Assembly: GCA_002840435.1 (NCBI GenBank) | Contig: PHAT01000002.1 | Location: 476,597-540,596, forward strand | Direction of reading: 5' to 3' | Length of the DNA: 64,000 bases | Origin: Deltaproteobacteria bacterium HGW-Deltaproteobacteria-6 | GTDB taxonomy: Bacteria; Desulfobacterota; Syntrophia; Syntrophales; Smithellaceae | Part shown: piece by piece, positions 33,953 to 43,372 of the stretch | Layout of the letters: every line of letters begins with the position of its first letter | Position numbering within the stretch: position 1 is the stretch's first letter | Position numbers and translations under genes: made by a program | Notes under the pieces: generated by a model | Databases searched by the model: none | What the model was told of the DNA's origin: nothing | What the model saw: the letters and a program-made list of their open reading frames with translations, nothing else

Positions 33953-35803
33953 CTAAGCAAGATTAAAAATGTAATCTATTTCATCTTCCTCTTCTAAAAT
34001 TTCCGGTTTAATCACTGCAGTTTCGAAAACTTTGGCCATGCGGTTGTTTTTGGCCATGACGGTGGCGGAGAGCGCCTTGATTTTCCGTTCTCTGGCAATG
34101 ATGATCAGATAGTTGAGCATGAACTTCGCAATGCCGATGCCCTGAAATTCATCATCCACAACAAACGCCATCTCATACTTATCCCTCTTCTTGTCAAAGG
34201 AGTAGCGGGCCTCGGAGATGATCCTTTCCCTGCCTTTGTGCTGGATGGTTCCCACGATGGAAACGACCGTGTCGTAATCGACGTTGACATAGGGCTGCAT
34301 CTTGATGTGCGGCATGATGCGAATCGGCGTGAAGTACCTCATAAACTTTGATTCATCGGAAAAATCATAGAACAGCCGCCGCATCATATCTTCATCCGAC
34401 GGTTTGATGGGTCTGAACTTGATCTCCTGGTTGTTGGCGAAGGTTTTAACCGTTTCCATGGAGAACGGGTAATTGGCGGCATATTCCGTCACATAAATCT
34501 GGTCCGCGTAAATGTAGCCGTTTTCTTTTGCCTGCCTGATCAGAGCGTCTCTGTGGCTGGGGTGGGCGATATCGATGATGGCCAAGGTCCTCTCTCTGAT
34601 GGACTTGCCGGCAATATTGGCGATTCCGTATTCGGTTACCACATAACGGGTTGTTCCCAGTGTTGAGCGGACGTTTTCGGGGCTGTTGTGACTAATGACA
34701 ATGTTGCTATTCCCGTTTTGGTCCAGTGATCTGACGGCAACGATGGACTTTCCGCCTCTGGACAGGGCGGATGCCGTGGAAAAATTAAGTTTTCCTTCAA
34801 AACCCGGGGGGAAGTGGTCGCCGGAATTTAACAAGACGGCATTGCCCGTGATATCCACTTTATCGACATCGATGACGCTGACGAGACGTGATATCTTCGG
34901 CAGCGAGGACTGATAGCTGGCGCGAAGCAAAGGGACGAATGAGAAAAAAGGGTTATGATTGACATAATCATAGAGCCTTTGGGTGCCGAAACAGGCACTG
35001 GCCATGATGATCCCCTGATGCTCAATTCCCCGATCCAGGGCCAGAGCGCCGGACTCAGCCAGATCGATGGCCCAGTCCGATATCATATGAGAGCAGATCC
35101 GCAGGTTACTTTTCGATTTGAGATGTCTGGCGATAGCGCTGAAGACGCTTCCAACGCTCAGGGCAACCGTTGAATCGTTTTCAATAAGATTGGCGATGTG
35201 CCAGCCGATGCGGTCCGTGATATCATCAATGGCGATGCTGTTCCCGACCAGCAGGGGTTGATCACTTTCAATATAGCCGTCAAACTGATCGATATGCACG
35301 GATGTTGCGCCATGGGTGATAGGGACATTGGGGTTGATCTCGGCAATGGTAATAGGGGCGTGCTTAATGACCAGGTCCGCAACATCTGATACCACTCCCA
35401 GATTTAAGAAGCCTTTAGAATCGGGTGGAGATGTTTGAATGACAGCCACTTTCACATCCAGCGCATTGGAATGAAACAGATAAGGAATTTCGGCGAAATT
35501 GGAAGGGATGAAATCCACATTATCCTTCTGGATGCCGTAAGCCACGGCTTCGCCGACATTGAATGTTTTCCACCGGCATTTGTTTGGATGGCCATTGGTC
35601 TGGAAAAACGGCGTTTCCGGCAGAACCAGCTGGATGATTTCCAGATCAAAAAGATTGGAGTGATCCGAGTCCATAATCAGGGAGATGGTTTTTAATGGTG
35701 TTGCAGGTCCGCTGGAGATAAAGATTCGATCACCGGGTCTGATCATTTCACAGAGAGATTCAAAAGGCATTTTCCGATACATCTTGCTACATTTAGCAGT
35801 CAT
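33953..35803 (-). CDS. Acetyl-CoA hydrolase/CoA-transferase fused to a GNAT acetyltransferase domain
   Basis: A 616-residue two-domain protein. Residues about 10-450 form a class I CoA-transferase of the 4-hydroxybutyrate/acetate type: FNVGEAVAYGIQ, VIQTSPPDSKGFLNLG, SGDHFPPGFEGKLNFSTASA and VVTEYGIANIAGKSIRER. Residues about 470-616 are a GNAT domain (IKFRPIKPSDEDMMRRLF, FQGIGIAKFMLNYLI with the acetyl-CoA loop, VMAKNNRMAKVFE). The ATG at 35803 has AGAGGTGG upstream; the longer frame to 35881 has no site. The CoA-transferase presumably exchanges CoA between short acids. The GNAT part may modify the enzyme or use its product, which is inferred. Confidence 0.9.
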   Translation of the reverse strand: MTAKCSKMYRKMPFESLCEMIRPGDRIFISSGPATPLKTISLIMDSDHSNLFDLEIIQLVLPETPFFQTNGHPNKCRWKTFNVGEAVAYGIQKDNVDFIPSNFAEIPYLFHSNALDVKVAVIQTSPPDSKGFLNLGVVSDVADLVIKHAPITIAEINPNVPITHGATSVHIDQFDGYIESDQPLLVGNSIAIDDITDRIGWHIANLIENDSTVALSVGSVFSAIARHLKSKSNLRICSHMISDWAIDLAESGALALDRGIEHQGIIMASACFGTQRLYDYVNHNPFFSFVPLLRASYQSSLPKISRLVSVIDVDKVDITGNAVLLNSGDHFPPGFEGKLNFSTASALSRGGKSIVAVRSLDQNGNSNIVISHNSPENVRSTLGTTRYVVTEYGIANIAGKSIRERTLAIIDIAHPSHRDALIRQAKENGYIYADQIYVTEYAANYPFSMETVKTFANNQEIKFRPIKPSDEDMMRRLFYDFSDESKFMRYFTPIRIMPHIKMQPYVNVDYDTVVSIVGTIQHKGRERIISEARYSFDKKRDKYEMAFVVDDEFQGIGIAKFMLNYLIIIARERKIKALSATVMAKNNRMAKVFETAVIKPEILEEEDEIDYIFNLA

Positions 35804-35928
35804 AAATCCACCTCTGGGCCGGATTTGATCAGAATTCCTTATGCTGCTCTGAACTATAAGAAAAGCGGTTCCGTATGTCAATTACTATTAGCACAATGAA
35901 GAAAAGATGCAGCATTTCATCAGGAGAA

Positions 35929-35972
35929 GAAAGGCGTTTCCTTTCCGGGCAGCGATACAGGAAACGCCTTTC
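35929..35972 (-). terminator. Terminator-like hairpin after the phosphotriesterase-like gene
   Basis: GAAAGGCGTTTCCT pairs perfectly with AGGAAACGCCTTTC over 14 bases. It lies 30 bases beyond the stop at 36002 on the minus strand. The following T run is weak on that strand and better on the plus strand. Confidence 0.6.
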
Positions 35973-36001
35973 AGTTGTTGTTGATATTTTTTCAGAGCAT
36001 G

Positions 36002-37087
36002 TTATTTACCCAAAAACAAATTCCGGGGATTATCCACCATCATGGTTTTAATCTGCTCGTCCGTTACGCCCTGGGCTTTCAGCGCGGGGAGGACATTCTG
36101 GGAAATATGATCGATCCGCCAATTGGCGAGCATTTTCATGACCGGTTGCGGTGCTTCCAGAAAACGTCCCAGCCAGACGTTGACGGTGTCATGGGAAAGC
36201 ATGATTTTGCCTGCATAGCCAAGCTTGCACAGTTCGGCGATATTCTTTACATTGGCATCAGTCGGCGTGATGATGTCCAGGCCGATGCGATCAAAAGCAA
36301 TATAGACGCCTTTGGCGAGGATCGCTTTATGATATTCAATGTCTCTGGAATTCGACACATGACCAATCATAACCTTCCTGGGGTCCGCCCCCTCTTTAAG
36401 CAGTAAATCGGCCTCTTCAACCCCGCCGGTCGGGCCTTCCGTATGGGTGATGATGGGCACGCCCGTGGCCTTTTGGGCAACGACCGCCGCCTTGTGGACC
36501 GATATTTCATAATCGGTCATTTTGGGGCTGGTGCCGATCTTGATGACCCCCGCCTTGATGCCGGTTTTGCGGATACCCTGGGTAATTTCTTTAATGAAAA
36601 GATCGGACATCATCTTTGTAATATCGGTTCCGAACACGACTCTTGTTTTCCAATAGGCAGGCGATCCCTCATGCTCCGTGTAAAGGCCTGTGGAACAGAT
36701 GATATTGAGCCCCGTCTTTTTGGCAAGGGCTTTGTACAATTCGGGATTGCGGCCGCCTGTATCATTGGGGGTGGCATCAATAATGGTTTTGATGCCGTAT
36801 TTTTGCGCCGCCTTAATGACTCCCAGATTTGTTTTGAGTGCGGCCTTGTTATCCTCCGGAGCAATCGTTGCGTCGGCAAACCAGCCGGGGTAAGCAAAGG
36901 TGAAATGTTCATGCACCAGAGTGGTTCCCAGCTTGTCGGGGGAAATCGGCCCCAGTACCGAGTTGATCATTCCCGGCGGCGTGGCTTTCACTGCGGCATA
37001 CAATGGTGATGATACAAATAAAAGCGAGACCAACAACAAAGGCAGGATAACAAAAAATGATACTTTACTTCTGCTGCGCTGATACAT
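36002..37087 (-). CDS. Exported phosphotriesterase-related metal hydrolase
   Basis: A 361-residue protein of the phosphotriesterase (amidohydrolase) family. Residues 1-31 are a Sec signal peptide (FFVILPLLLVSLLFVSSPLY). The binuclear metal site is complete: LVHEHFTF, GVIKIGTS (lysine to be carbamylated), PIITHTEG, VMIGHVSNSRD and IMLSHDTV. AAGGAGG precedes the ATG at 37087. The enzyme is predicted to act in the periplasm on a lactone or ester; relatives include lactonases and PhP-type proteins. The natural substrate cannot be read from the sequence. Confidence 0.88.
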   Translation of the reverse strand: MYQRSRSKVSFFVILPLLLVSLLFVSSPLYAAVKATPPGMINSVLGPISPDKLGTTLVHEHFTFAYPGWFADATIAPEDNKAALKTNLGVIKAAQKYGIKTIIDATPNDTGGRNPELYKALAKKTGLNIICSTGLYTEHEGSPAYWKTRVVFGTDITKMMSDLFIKEITQGIRKTGIKAGVIKIGTSPKMTDYEISVHKAAVVAQKATGVPIITHTEGPTGGVEEADLLLKEGADPRKVMIGHVSNSRDIEYHKAILAKGVYIAFDRIGLDIITPTDANVKNIAELCKLGYAGKIMLSHDTVNVWLGRFLEAPQPVMKMLANWRIDHISQNVLPALKAQGVTDEQIKTMMVDNPRNLFLGK

Positions 37088-37187
37088 GGTGTGTCCTCCT
37101 TTATGAGAATCTAACTTGCCTTGATGCAAGCTGAAAAACAGAAGGATGTTCAGGAGCAAATGCTGACCGTCCTGCAGCCTGTCATTT

Positions 37188-37694
37188 TTACATCTTACGG
37201 CTGTCGTAAGCCCAGTGCAGCAGGGCTTGACGTTGTTTGCGGCGGCAGTGCAGGTCTCCCGCCGGGCAGTGTTTGGTGAGTTGGGCGATGTGTCTTTTCA
37301 TGGCTTTCCAGCGTTTGATCTGCCGTTCATCATCGGGGCAGCGTCTTCCCAGATAATAGCGGCAATACCATTGAAACCAGCCGCGGGGATCTTCCGGATA
37401 AATCCAGCCTTTATCAATCCAGTAGGAGAGGGGCTTGGAGGCGTTGACGCCAAAACAGTTAAGTTTCGGATCGTGGCGCAACGGACATAGTTTGGCTTTG
37501 GTAAACCAGGAGGAAGGGAATTCCTTGCGGCAATCGGTCATGTATTTTCCGCCGAAGACGCCCATCGCAAGCATTTGTCCGGGCGTCAATTGGGGCTGGA
37601 ATTCCGGATCAAAATCACGGCCTTCCGGTTTTGTCAGAAAGTAATGATAGCCTTTTTGCATCCGGTCGTTGACGATAATTTCCTTGTGTTTCAT
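37188..37694 (-). CDS. Conserved hypothetical protein
   Basis: A 168-residue soluble protein with many aromatic and basic residues. Conserved-looking blocks are GVFGGKYMTDCRKEFPSSWF, KPLSYWIDKGWIYPEDPRGW, WYCRYYLGRRCPDD and KHCPAGDLHCRRKQRQALLH. Several cysteines and histidines could bind a metal, but no known motif is clear. The start at 37694 has AGGT upstream. The sequence pattern is familiar from uncharacterised proteins across bacteria and fungi, but I assign no function. It stands alone. Confidence 0.75.
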   Translation of the reverse strand: MKHKEIIVNDRMQKGYHYFLTKPEGRDFDPEFQPQLTPGQMLAMGVFGGKYMTDCRKEFPSSWFTKAKLCPLRHDPKLNCFGVNASKPLSYWIDKGWIYPEDPRGWFQWYCRYYLGRRCPDDERQIKRWKAMKRHIAQLTKHCPAGDLHCRRKQRQALLHWAYDSRKM

Positions 37695-37878
37695 ACTTAC
37701 CTGCGCCGAATTAACAGGGTGGTGTTTCAAAAATATCTATACCATATGTCATTTCGAAGAAGCGATAAATCTTAATGGTTTTATAAGGTTCAAGATATCT
37801 CCCGCTGGTCGCTACGATAAGATTATACCCAGGTGTTGATGCTTCTCAATCCGCTGTTCAGGTATGACGGCTCCATTT

Positions 37879-39234
37879 CTATGAATGGCCATCCGGACGC
37901 GCCAGATTTTCAAAGGTCGTGAATTTATCCAGAAAAGCCAGCCTCACAGCACCGGTGGGACCGTTACGCTGTTTACCGATAATGATTTCCGCAACGCCTT
38001 TATTGGGATTCTCATCAGACTTGTTGTAAACTTCGTCCCGGTAGATAAAGGCAATGACGTCCGCGTCCTGCTCGATCGCGCCTGATTCCCGCAGATCCGC
38101 CATCTGCGGACGGCGGTCGGTCCTGTCTTCCACTTTCCGGTTGAGCTGGGACAGTGCAATCACCGGCACCTTAAGTTCCTTGGCCAGCGCTTTGAGCGAA
38201 CGGCTGATTTCGGAAATTTCCTGCTCGCGCGAGTTTGTGTAGCCGCCGCCTCGCATTAACTGAATATAGTCCACAACAATTAAACCCAGACCCTGATCGG
38301 CTTTCAATCGTCTTGACTTTGCTTTCATTTCCAAAACGGTGATGGCGGGTGTATCGTCGATAAAAAGCGGTGCTTCGGACAGTCTTCCTGCTGCCGTGGT
38401 CAGCTTCGGCCAGTCGGTTTCCCCGAGGAAGCCTTTGCGCAGCCGCTGTGAATCTACTTTTGCTTCCGAAGCGAGCATTCTGAAGGCCAGTTGCTCCTTG
38501 GACATTTCGAGCGAGAAAATGGCCACGGGTGTCTGGGTTTCCAGCGCGGCAAACTGCGCGATATTGAGTGCGAATGCGGTCTTGCCCATGCTGGGGCGCC
38601 CGGCGATGATGATCAGGTCTGAATTTTGCAAACCGGAGGTCATATCGTCGAATTTTTCAAATCCGGTTGCGACGCCGGTAATGAGTTCCTTGCGCGTAAA
38701 GAGGTCTTCAATCGCGCGGAAGCTTTCCCTGACAATGTCTTTAATGGGATAAAAAGAAGGCCGGACTTTATTTTCGGAAATTTCAAAAATGTTGTGCTCG
38801 GCTTTATCCAGCACCTGATCAACATCAGAGCCTGTTTCATAGCAGCTGTTGATGATCTCGGTGGCTGACCCGATCAGACCGCGCAAAATAGCCTTCTCTT
38901 TGACGATTTTGGCATAGTTGGCCACATTGGCGGCTGACGGAACGTTATCCGCCAATGACGCCAGATAGGCGGTGCCGCCTATCGAATCCAGCAGGCTCCG
39001 GTCTTTAAGCGCATTGCTGAGCGTGATAAGATCAACCGGTTCGTTTTTTTCCGACATTTCCACAATGACGGAAAAAATTTTGCGGTGAGACTCACTGTAA
39101 AAATCCCCCTTATTGATAATCTCCAGTGCGGCGTTGATCGAACCGTTTTCCAGAAGAATACTGCCCAGAATGGACTGCTCGGCCTCGGTATTCTGCGGGG
39201 GGAGTTTATAGAGGGACGGATCGATATCTTTCAT
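37879..39234 (-). CDS. dnaB: Replicative DNA helicase DnaB
   Basis: A 451-residue hexameric helicase for the replication fork. The N-terminal domain begins LPPQNTEAEQSILGSIL. The RecA-like domain has Walker A AGRPSMGKTAFALN near residue 210, the Walker B region GLIVVDYIQLMRG, and ALSQLNRKVEDRTDRRP. Length is standard. Its ATG overlaps the rplI stop by four bases, so it is translationally coupled at the end of the rpsF-rpsR-DUF2232-rplI cluster, as in many Desulfobacterota. Confidence 0.97.
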   Translation of the reverse strand: MKDIDPSLYKLPPQNTEAEQSILGSILLENGSINAALEIINKGDFYSESHRKIFSVIVEMSEKNEPVDLITLSNALKDRSLLDSIGGTAYLASLADNVPSAANVANYAKIVKEKAILRGLIGSATEIINSCYETGSDVDQVLDKAEHNIFEISENKVRPSFYPIKDIVRESFRAIEDLFTRKELITGVATGFEKFDDMTSGLQNSDLIIIAGRPSMGKTAFALNIAQFAALETQTPVAIFSLEMSKEQLAFRMLASEAKVDSQRLRKGFLGETDWPKLTTAAGRLSEAPLFIDDTPAITVLEMKAKSRRLKADQGLGLIVVDYIQLMRGGGYTNSREQEISEISRSLKALAKELKVPVIALSQLNRKVEDRTDRRPQMADLRESGAIEQDADVIAFIYRDEVYNKSDENPNKGVAEIIIGKQRNGPTGAVRLAFLDKFTTFENLARPDGHS

Positions 39235-39680
39235 GATTCCTCGCCGACAACATTCAGCTTCAGTTCCGCTTCGATGCCTGAATGCAGTTTAATTCTGACT
39301 TTAAATTCGCCCAAGTGTTTGATCTGCTCATCATGCACAATCATTTTGCGGTCGATGACAAAGCCCTTTTCTTTGAGAGCGGTTTCAATATCCTTGGAGG
39401 TGACGGAACCGAAAATCTTGTGCTGATCGCCGACTTTTCGGGACAAGGTCAGCGTAACCTGAGACAGGCGGGCTGCCAGATCCTGCGCGCCTGCTTTTTC
39501 TTTTTGTGCCTTCTGCAGAGTGTTCTTTTTTTCTAATTCGAAGGCTTTAATATTACTAACGTCCGCCTCGACAACCAGACCTTTGGGAATCAGCAAATTA
39601 CGGGCGTAACCGTCGTTGACTTTAACCAAATCTCCGGCTTTGCCCAGGGAAGGTACGTTTTGCTTTAAAATAACCTTCAT
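39231..39680 (-). CDS. rplI: 50S ribosomal protein bL9
   Basis: A 149-residue ribosomal protein. The N-terminal rRNA-binding domain MKVILKQNVPSLGKAGDLVK is diagnostic, followed by the long connecting helix and the C-terminal domain. AGGAGG precedes the ATG. It lies between the DUF2232 gene and dnaB. Confidence 0.97.
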   Translation of the reverse strand: MKVILKQNVPSLGKAGDLVKVNDGYARNLLIPKGLVVEADVSNIKAFELEKKNTLQKAQKEKAGAQDLAARLSQVTLTLSRKVGDQHKIFGSVTSKDIETALKEKGFVIDRKMIVHDEQIKHLGEFKVRIKLHSGIEAELKLNVVGEES

Positions 39681-39716
39681 AGAAAACCTCCTGTTAGCAT
39701 TGAATAATATATGAAA

Positions 39717-40715
39717 TTAATCCGTTTTTTCCTGGTCTTTATGGAAATATTTACGAAAATCAATCCAGATGTCGAAGAATCCTACTGCCGCTATTGCTAT
39801 CATAAGCATTTGCTGAATCGCAATTAAAAAATAAAAAAACCAGCGGAAAAAAATCGAGAGGTTTCTATGGTTAAAAAAGAAGCTAACAATAGCAAGCCCT
39901 TGCAGAAGATAAATGAATGAAGCAACCATAAACAGGTTAATGCCGGTATAACTGATATGGGTTTGAGGGACAAAGCTCAAGCCGCCGCCGGCAATAAAAA
40001 TCCAGACCAGCCAATCAGGCGCCTTCCATTCGGACAGCGTCGAAAGATTGGGCAGATCCATGCCGCGTCTGCGCAGCAGTTTATTTCCCATTAGAACATT
40101 GCTCCAGATGGTGAACAGAACCGAAATGATACAAAGGGCAGGGAAGATCCGGGTGAAAAGTTGAATGACGGTAGGCTTGCTTTCTTTAATGGCGCTGATT
40201 TCCTCGGGACTTAAAGGCAATCGGCTGTAAAATTGTATATTTAATTCCACCGCTTCCGTAATATGCTTTTCCAGCAGCTGTAAAGGGCTCATGGAAAGCT
40301 GCGCGCCCCCGTAAACAAAATAAAACACAACCGCGCCCAGAACTGCGAAAGAGGGCAGGAGTATAATGAGATCTATCGGATAGTTTTTCCGGGTTGTCTG
40401 GGCGATCATGATGCCGGCCAGTCCCATGGCCGCCAGGGCAAATACGGGAATGACGGCGTGCATGAAGAAGGATAAGAAGATCATGATGGCGAAAAGCGCG
40501 GTAAGAAAGGCAACCAGCGTTTTGGTCTGGTCGTTAAAAATGCAAAGGACAAACAAAACCAGCGGCAGGGTCATGAGAAACAACAGACCGATGAAAGGAA
40601 TCAGGGAGGCCGTTGAAAAAAATACAATGATTAATAACAGCCGGAGAAACGGGCTATGCGAAGATAATAAATTCAATTTTGCCAAGAATAATAACCTGCG
40701 CTGAAAATAGGTCAT
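39717..40715 (-). CDS. DUF2232-family integral membrane protein
   Basis: A 332-residue protein with eight or so hydrophobic segments, for example LLLIIVFFSTASLIPFIGLL and IIMFLSFFMHAVIPVFAL-like stretches. The order rpsF-rpsR-DUF2232-rplI is characteristic of Desulfobacterota, and this placement supports the assignment. Related YybS-type proteins sit at similar loci in Firmicutes. The function is unknown. A possible role at the membrane in relation to ribosome or sporulation-like processes is not supported by the sequence itself. Confidence 0.85.
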   Translation of the reverse strand: MTYFQRRLLFLAKLNLLSSHSPFLRLLLIIVFFSTASLIPFIGLLFLMTLPLVLFVLCIFNDQTKTLVAFLTALFAIMIFLSFFMHAVIPVFALAAMGLAGIMIAQTTRKNYPIDLIILLPSFAVLGAVVFYFVYGGAQLSMSPLQLLEKHITEAVELNIQFYSRLPLSPEEISAIKESKPTVIQLFTRIFPALCIISVLFTIWSNVLMGNKLLRRRGMDLPNLSTLSEWKAPDWLVWIFIAGGGLSFVPQTHISYTGINLFMVASFIYLLQGLAIVSFFFNHRNLSIFFRWFFYFLIAIQQMLMIAIAAVGFFDIWIDFRKYFHKDQEKTD

Positions 40716-40753
40716 GCGGTTAAAAAAATCAGTAAAGGCCTGTGGGTAAAATT

Positions 40754-40795
40754 AAAACCGGCCGGTTCCAAACGATATGAATAAAACCGGCCGGT
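40754..40795. repeat. Two AAAACCGGCCGGT copies behind rpsR
   Basis: Identical 13-base units at 40754-40766 and 40783-40795. Each contains the palindrome ACCGGCCGGT, so each can fold alone, or both can pair with each other. Position between rpsR and DUF2232 suggests a partial terminator or processing site on the minus-strand transcript. Confidence 0.45.
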
Positions 40796-40810
40796 GTTTG
40801 CGAAAATGGT

Positions 40811-41080
40811 TTACCGGCCTTCCGCCGTGACAAAAGGCATGATGGCGATGGTGCGCGCGCGTTTGATCGCGACAGTCAGTTCTCTTTGATGCCCGGCGCA
40901 ATTGCCCGTGATTCTTCTGGGCATGATTTTACCGCGTTCCGTTACAAAATTATTGAGGATCATCGGGTTCTTATAATCAATCTTAATATTAGAGTCCGTG
41001 CAGAAGCGGCAGAATTTCTTTCTGTGAAAAAATTTCTTCTGGGGCGGACGGGATGGTCTTTCGCCGTTTTGTATAGCCAT
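40811..41080 (-). CDS. rpsR: 30S ribosomal protein bS18
   Basis: An 89-residue ribosomal protein with [38 protein letters not shown] and the C-terminal [10 protein letters not shown]. Three cysteines in the N-terminal region and CAGH are the zinc-type S18 pattern. AAGGGG precedes the ATG, which lies two bases after the rpsF stop. Confidence 0.97.
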   Translation of the reverse strand: MAIQNGERPSRPPQKKFFHRKKFCRFCTDSNIKIDYKNPMILNNFVTERGKIMPRRITGNCAGHQRELTVAIKRARTIAIMPFVTAEGR

Positions 41081-41082
41081 GG

Positions 41083-41556
41083 TTATTCCCCTTTCGTTGT
41101 GCTGTCTTCGCGTGTGATTGCTTTTCTGAATGTCGGTCTGCCCTGCCTTGCGTCGCCTGCGGGCCTGTCATCTCTGTTTGCCGACGCGTTATCATTTGTT
41201 TCGATGCGGATCTGTGTGCGCTTTACTTCCGCCACGGCGACTTCCGCCTCCATGCCTTCTTTGGTGACGGCGCCTTCTTTGGTGACGGTCATGAATTTTA
41301 AGACCCGATCATCAATTTTAAAATTTCTTTCCATTTCGGTCACGATGGAACCGTCACCGGCATAGTCGATGAAAAAATAAAATCCGTCTTTTTGTTTTTT
41401 GATTTCGTAAGCCAGACGCCGTTTGCCCCATTTTTCAGCTTTGGCGATGACCCCTTTGCGTTCGGTGATGATGTTGGAAGATTTGTCCATGATGGCGGCG
41501 ATATCTTCTTCCGTCAAATCCGTTTTGACAATAGCTATAACTTCGTATCTTTTCAA
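41083..41556 (-). CDS. rpsF: 30S ribosomal protein bS6, with C-terminal extension
   Basis: A 157-residue S6 protein; the core (about 1-100) has [20 protein letters not shown] and [20 protein letters not shown], which match the family. About 50 extra residues at the C-terminus are charged and probably disordered. The start is TTG at 41556 with AAAGGAG upstream, and the next codons (KRYEVI) fit the family N-terminus. First gene of the rpsF-rpsR-DUF2232-rplI-dnaB cluster. Confidence 0.95.
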   Translation of the reverse strand: MKRYEVIAIVKTDLTEEDIAAIMDKSSNIITERKGVIAKAEKWGKRRLAYEIKKQKDGFYFFIDYAGDGSIVTEMERNFKIDDRVLKFMTVTKEGAVTKEGMEAEVAVAEVKRTQIRIETNDNASANRDDRPAGDARQGRPTFRKAITREDSTTKGE

Positions 41557-41781
41557 AATTTTCTCCTTTCGGCTCTAAAGCCCCTGATGAATTTCAGGAG
41601 CAAGGGGAGTCCATATAAAATTGTGTTGATGCCTTCTATACCAGGCTTGTTTGAAAATCAAGGATTATGTTGATCCTGAATATTGATGGTTTGGAGAGCT
41701 TGTAACATGCTGAAATAAGTGTTAAAAACAAAACAATCAGAAGTCCTGTGTTTCCGGGACGGGAAAGGAGTCTATCCATTC

Positions 41782-42450
41782 ATGATGACGGGAAAATATA
41801 TCGGCTATAAAAAAGACGTCCTTAACGCCTGTTTATGGCTTTCGCAGCAGGGGTATTTGGGTTCACTTAAAGGGTCTACCGGTAACGTTTCGGTCAGGAT
41901 CGACGGTGAAACAAGTATGGCCATTACCCCGACAGGTGTGAAGTATCAGGATATGTCTGATGATGATATTTGTGTGGTTGGATTTGATCTTGCCATGATC
42001 GAATGGAAATCGGGCCGGAAGCCCTCCATGGAAGCAGGCTTGCACAGCGTCATTTACCGGACAAGACCCGACGTCAATGCCATTGTTCACACACATCAGA
42101 CATACGGCAGCGTTTTTGCCGTCATCAATACACCGATCCCCGCTTTGTTTGATGAAGTTGCTTTGTCCCTGGGGCAGGTGACCGAGATTGTCCCGTACGC
42201 TTTTTCCGGGAGCCCCGAACTGGCGGGGAATATAGAATCGAGACTATCCAACAATGCTAACGCTTATATCATTCAGAACCATGGAGTAGTGGCTCTGGGC
42301 GGAACACTCGATCAGGCGATGCTCAATGCCGAACTGTTGGAGAAAAACGCTCATGTTTACTGGATGGCGTTATCTTCCGGAAAACCGGTCACTTTGCTTC
42401 CTGAATCAACAATCGAGAGGATTGGAGCGATGAGAAAAGCGGAGAAATAA
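41782..42450 (+). CDS. Class II aldolase/adducin-family protein
   Basis: A 222-residue zinc aldolase or epimerase related to L-fuculose-phosphate aldolase. GSTGNVSVRI (phosphate-binding loop), ITPTGVKYQDM, the zinc ligands in VHTHQTYGSVFAV and the further histidine in IQNHGVVALG are all present. The start at 41782 has GGAAAGGAG upstream (11-base spacing); a longer frame from 41719 is rejected. The substrate is a sugar phosphate or a similar keto-alcohol but cannot be specified. It is isolated, transcribed away from rpsF. Confidence 0.85.
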   Translation: MMTGKYIGYKKDVLNACLWLSQQGYLGSLKGSTGNVSVRIDGETSMAITPTGVKYQDMSDDDICVVGFDLAMIEWKSGRKPSMEAGLHSVIYRTRPDVNAIVHTHQTYGSVFAVINTPIPALFDEVALSLGQVTEIVPYAFSGSPELAGNIESRLSNNANAYIIQNHGVVALGGTLDQAMLNAELLEKNAHVYWMALSSGKPVTLLPESTIERIGAMRKAEK

Positions 42451-42665
42451 GAAGTGCGGGGGGATAATATTCGGAGGAATCGCTTACCCTCTACCCGGCA
42501 TAGTTTTCAGAGGGGGTGCGTTCACAGCTTCCTGAATTGATTTATTTTCGTCATTCATGCCGGATTTCGATCAGAAAGAATCAAAAGGGCTGAACTATCG
42601 CGTAACATGTGGTACAAGTACGCTCAACGAAGGTCACCCTTAAAAATTAAAGAGAGGTATTGTTT

Positions 42666-43286
42666 ATGCGCCTTTTTCCTAAAGAAGAAAATTTTTTTGA
42701 TTTTTTTGAAGAATTGGCTACCAAGATTGAAGAAGGCGGTCAATTTTTCCTTGAAATGACCCAACATCAAAATTATTCCGCGGCTCGCGTTTCCCGACTT
42801 AAGGAAATTGAGCATGAAGCGGATGGCATCGCTCATAAAACATACGAAAGGATGCACAAAACCTTTCTGACCCCTCTTGATCGTGAAGACATCTACGCGC
42901 TGGTCAATAAAATGGACGATATCCTGGATGCCATTGAGGGCACTGCCATTCGCCTCCACATGTATAAGGTTAAAAGACCGGATGATGAAATCATCAAACA
43001 GGCTGAAATTCTTTTTCAAGCGATTAAAAAAATAAAAATGGTCGTTTACGGCTTGCGTCATATGAAGAACAGCCAGATGATTCTGGACGGCTGTGTGGAA
43101 ATTCACACCCTGGAAAATGAAGGCGACGTCCTTTTAAGAACCATTATCACCGATCTTTTTATTAAGGAAAACGATGCCATCGAACTGCTTAAATGGAAGG
43201 AAATCTTTGAACGGCTTGAAGAAGCCATCGATATTTGCGAGAGCGTATCCAATATCGTGGGAGGCATTGTCCTGAAACATGCCTGA
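42666..43286 (+). CDS. DUF47 (PhoU-like) putative phosphate transport regulator
   Basis: A 206-residue all-helical protein of the DUF47/PhoU-like family. The pattern IEHEADGIAHKTYERMHKTF, DREDIYALVNKMDDILDAIE and CESVSNIVGGIVLKHA is typical, with acidic and histidine residues in the repeats that may bind metal. AGAGAGG precedes the ATG. Usually this gene is paired with a PiT phosphate permease immediately downstream; here the next gene is on the opposite strand, so the pair is broken or the permease is elsewhere. Confidence 0.9.
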   Translation: MRLFPKEENFFDFFEELATKIEEGGQFFLEMTQHQNYSAARVSRLKEIEHEADGIAHKTYERMHKTFLTPLDREDIYALVNKMDDILDAIEGTAIRLHMYKVKRPDDEIIKQAEILFQAIKKIKMVVYGLRHMKNSQMILDGCVEIHTLENEGDVLLRTIITDLFIKENDAIELLKWKEIFERLEEAIDICESVSNIVGGIVLKHA

Positions 43287-43372
43287 GATCATGGCATTCC
43301 TTTTTTAGAAATTAGGATAAACCTGAGGAGAAGTTCCGTAACGGCAAAATTATTAATCAATTTGTCCGGTTA

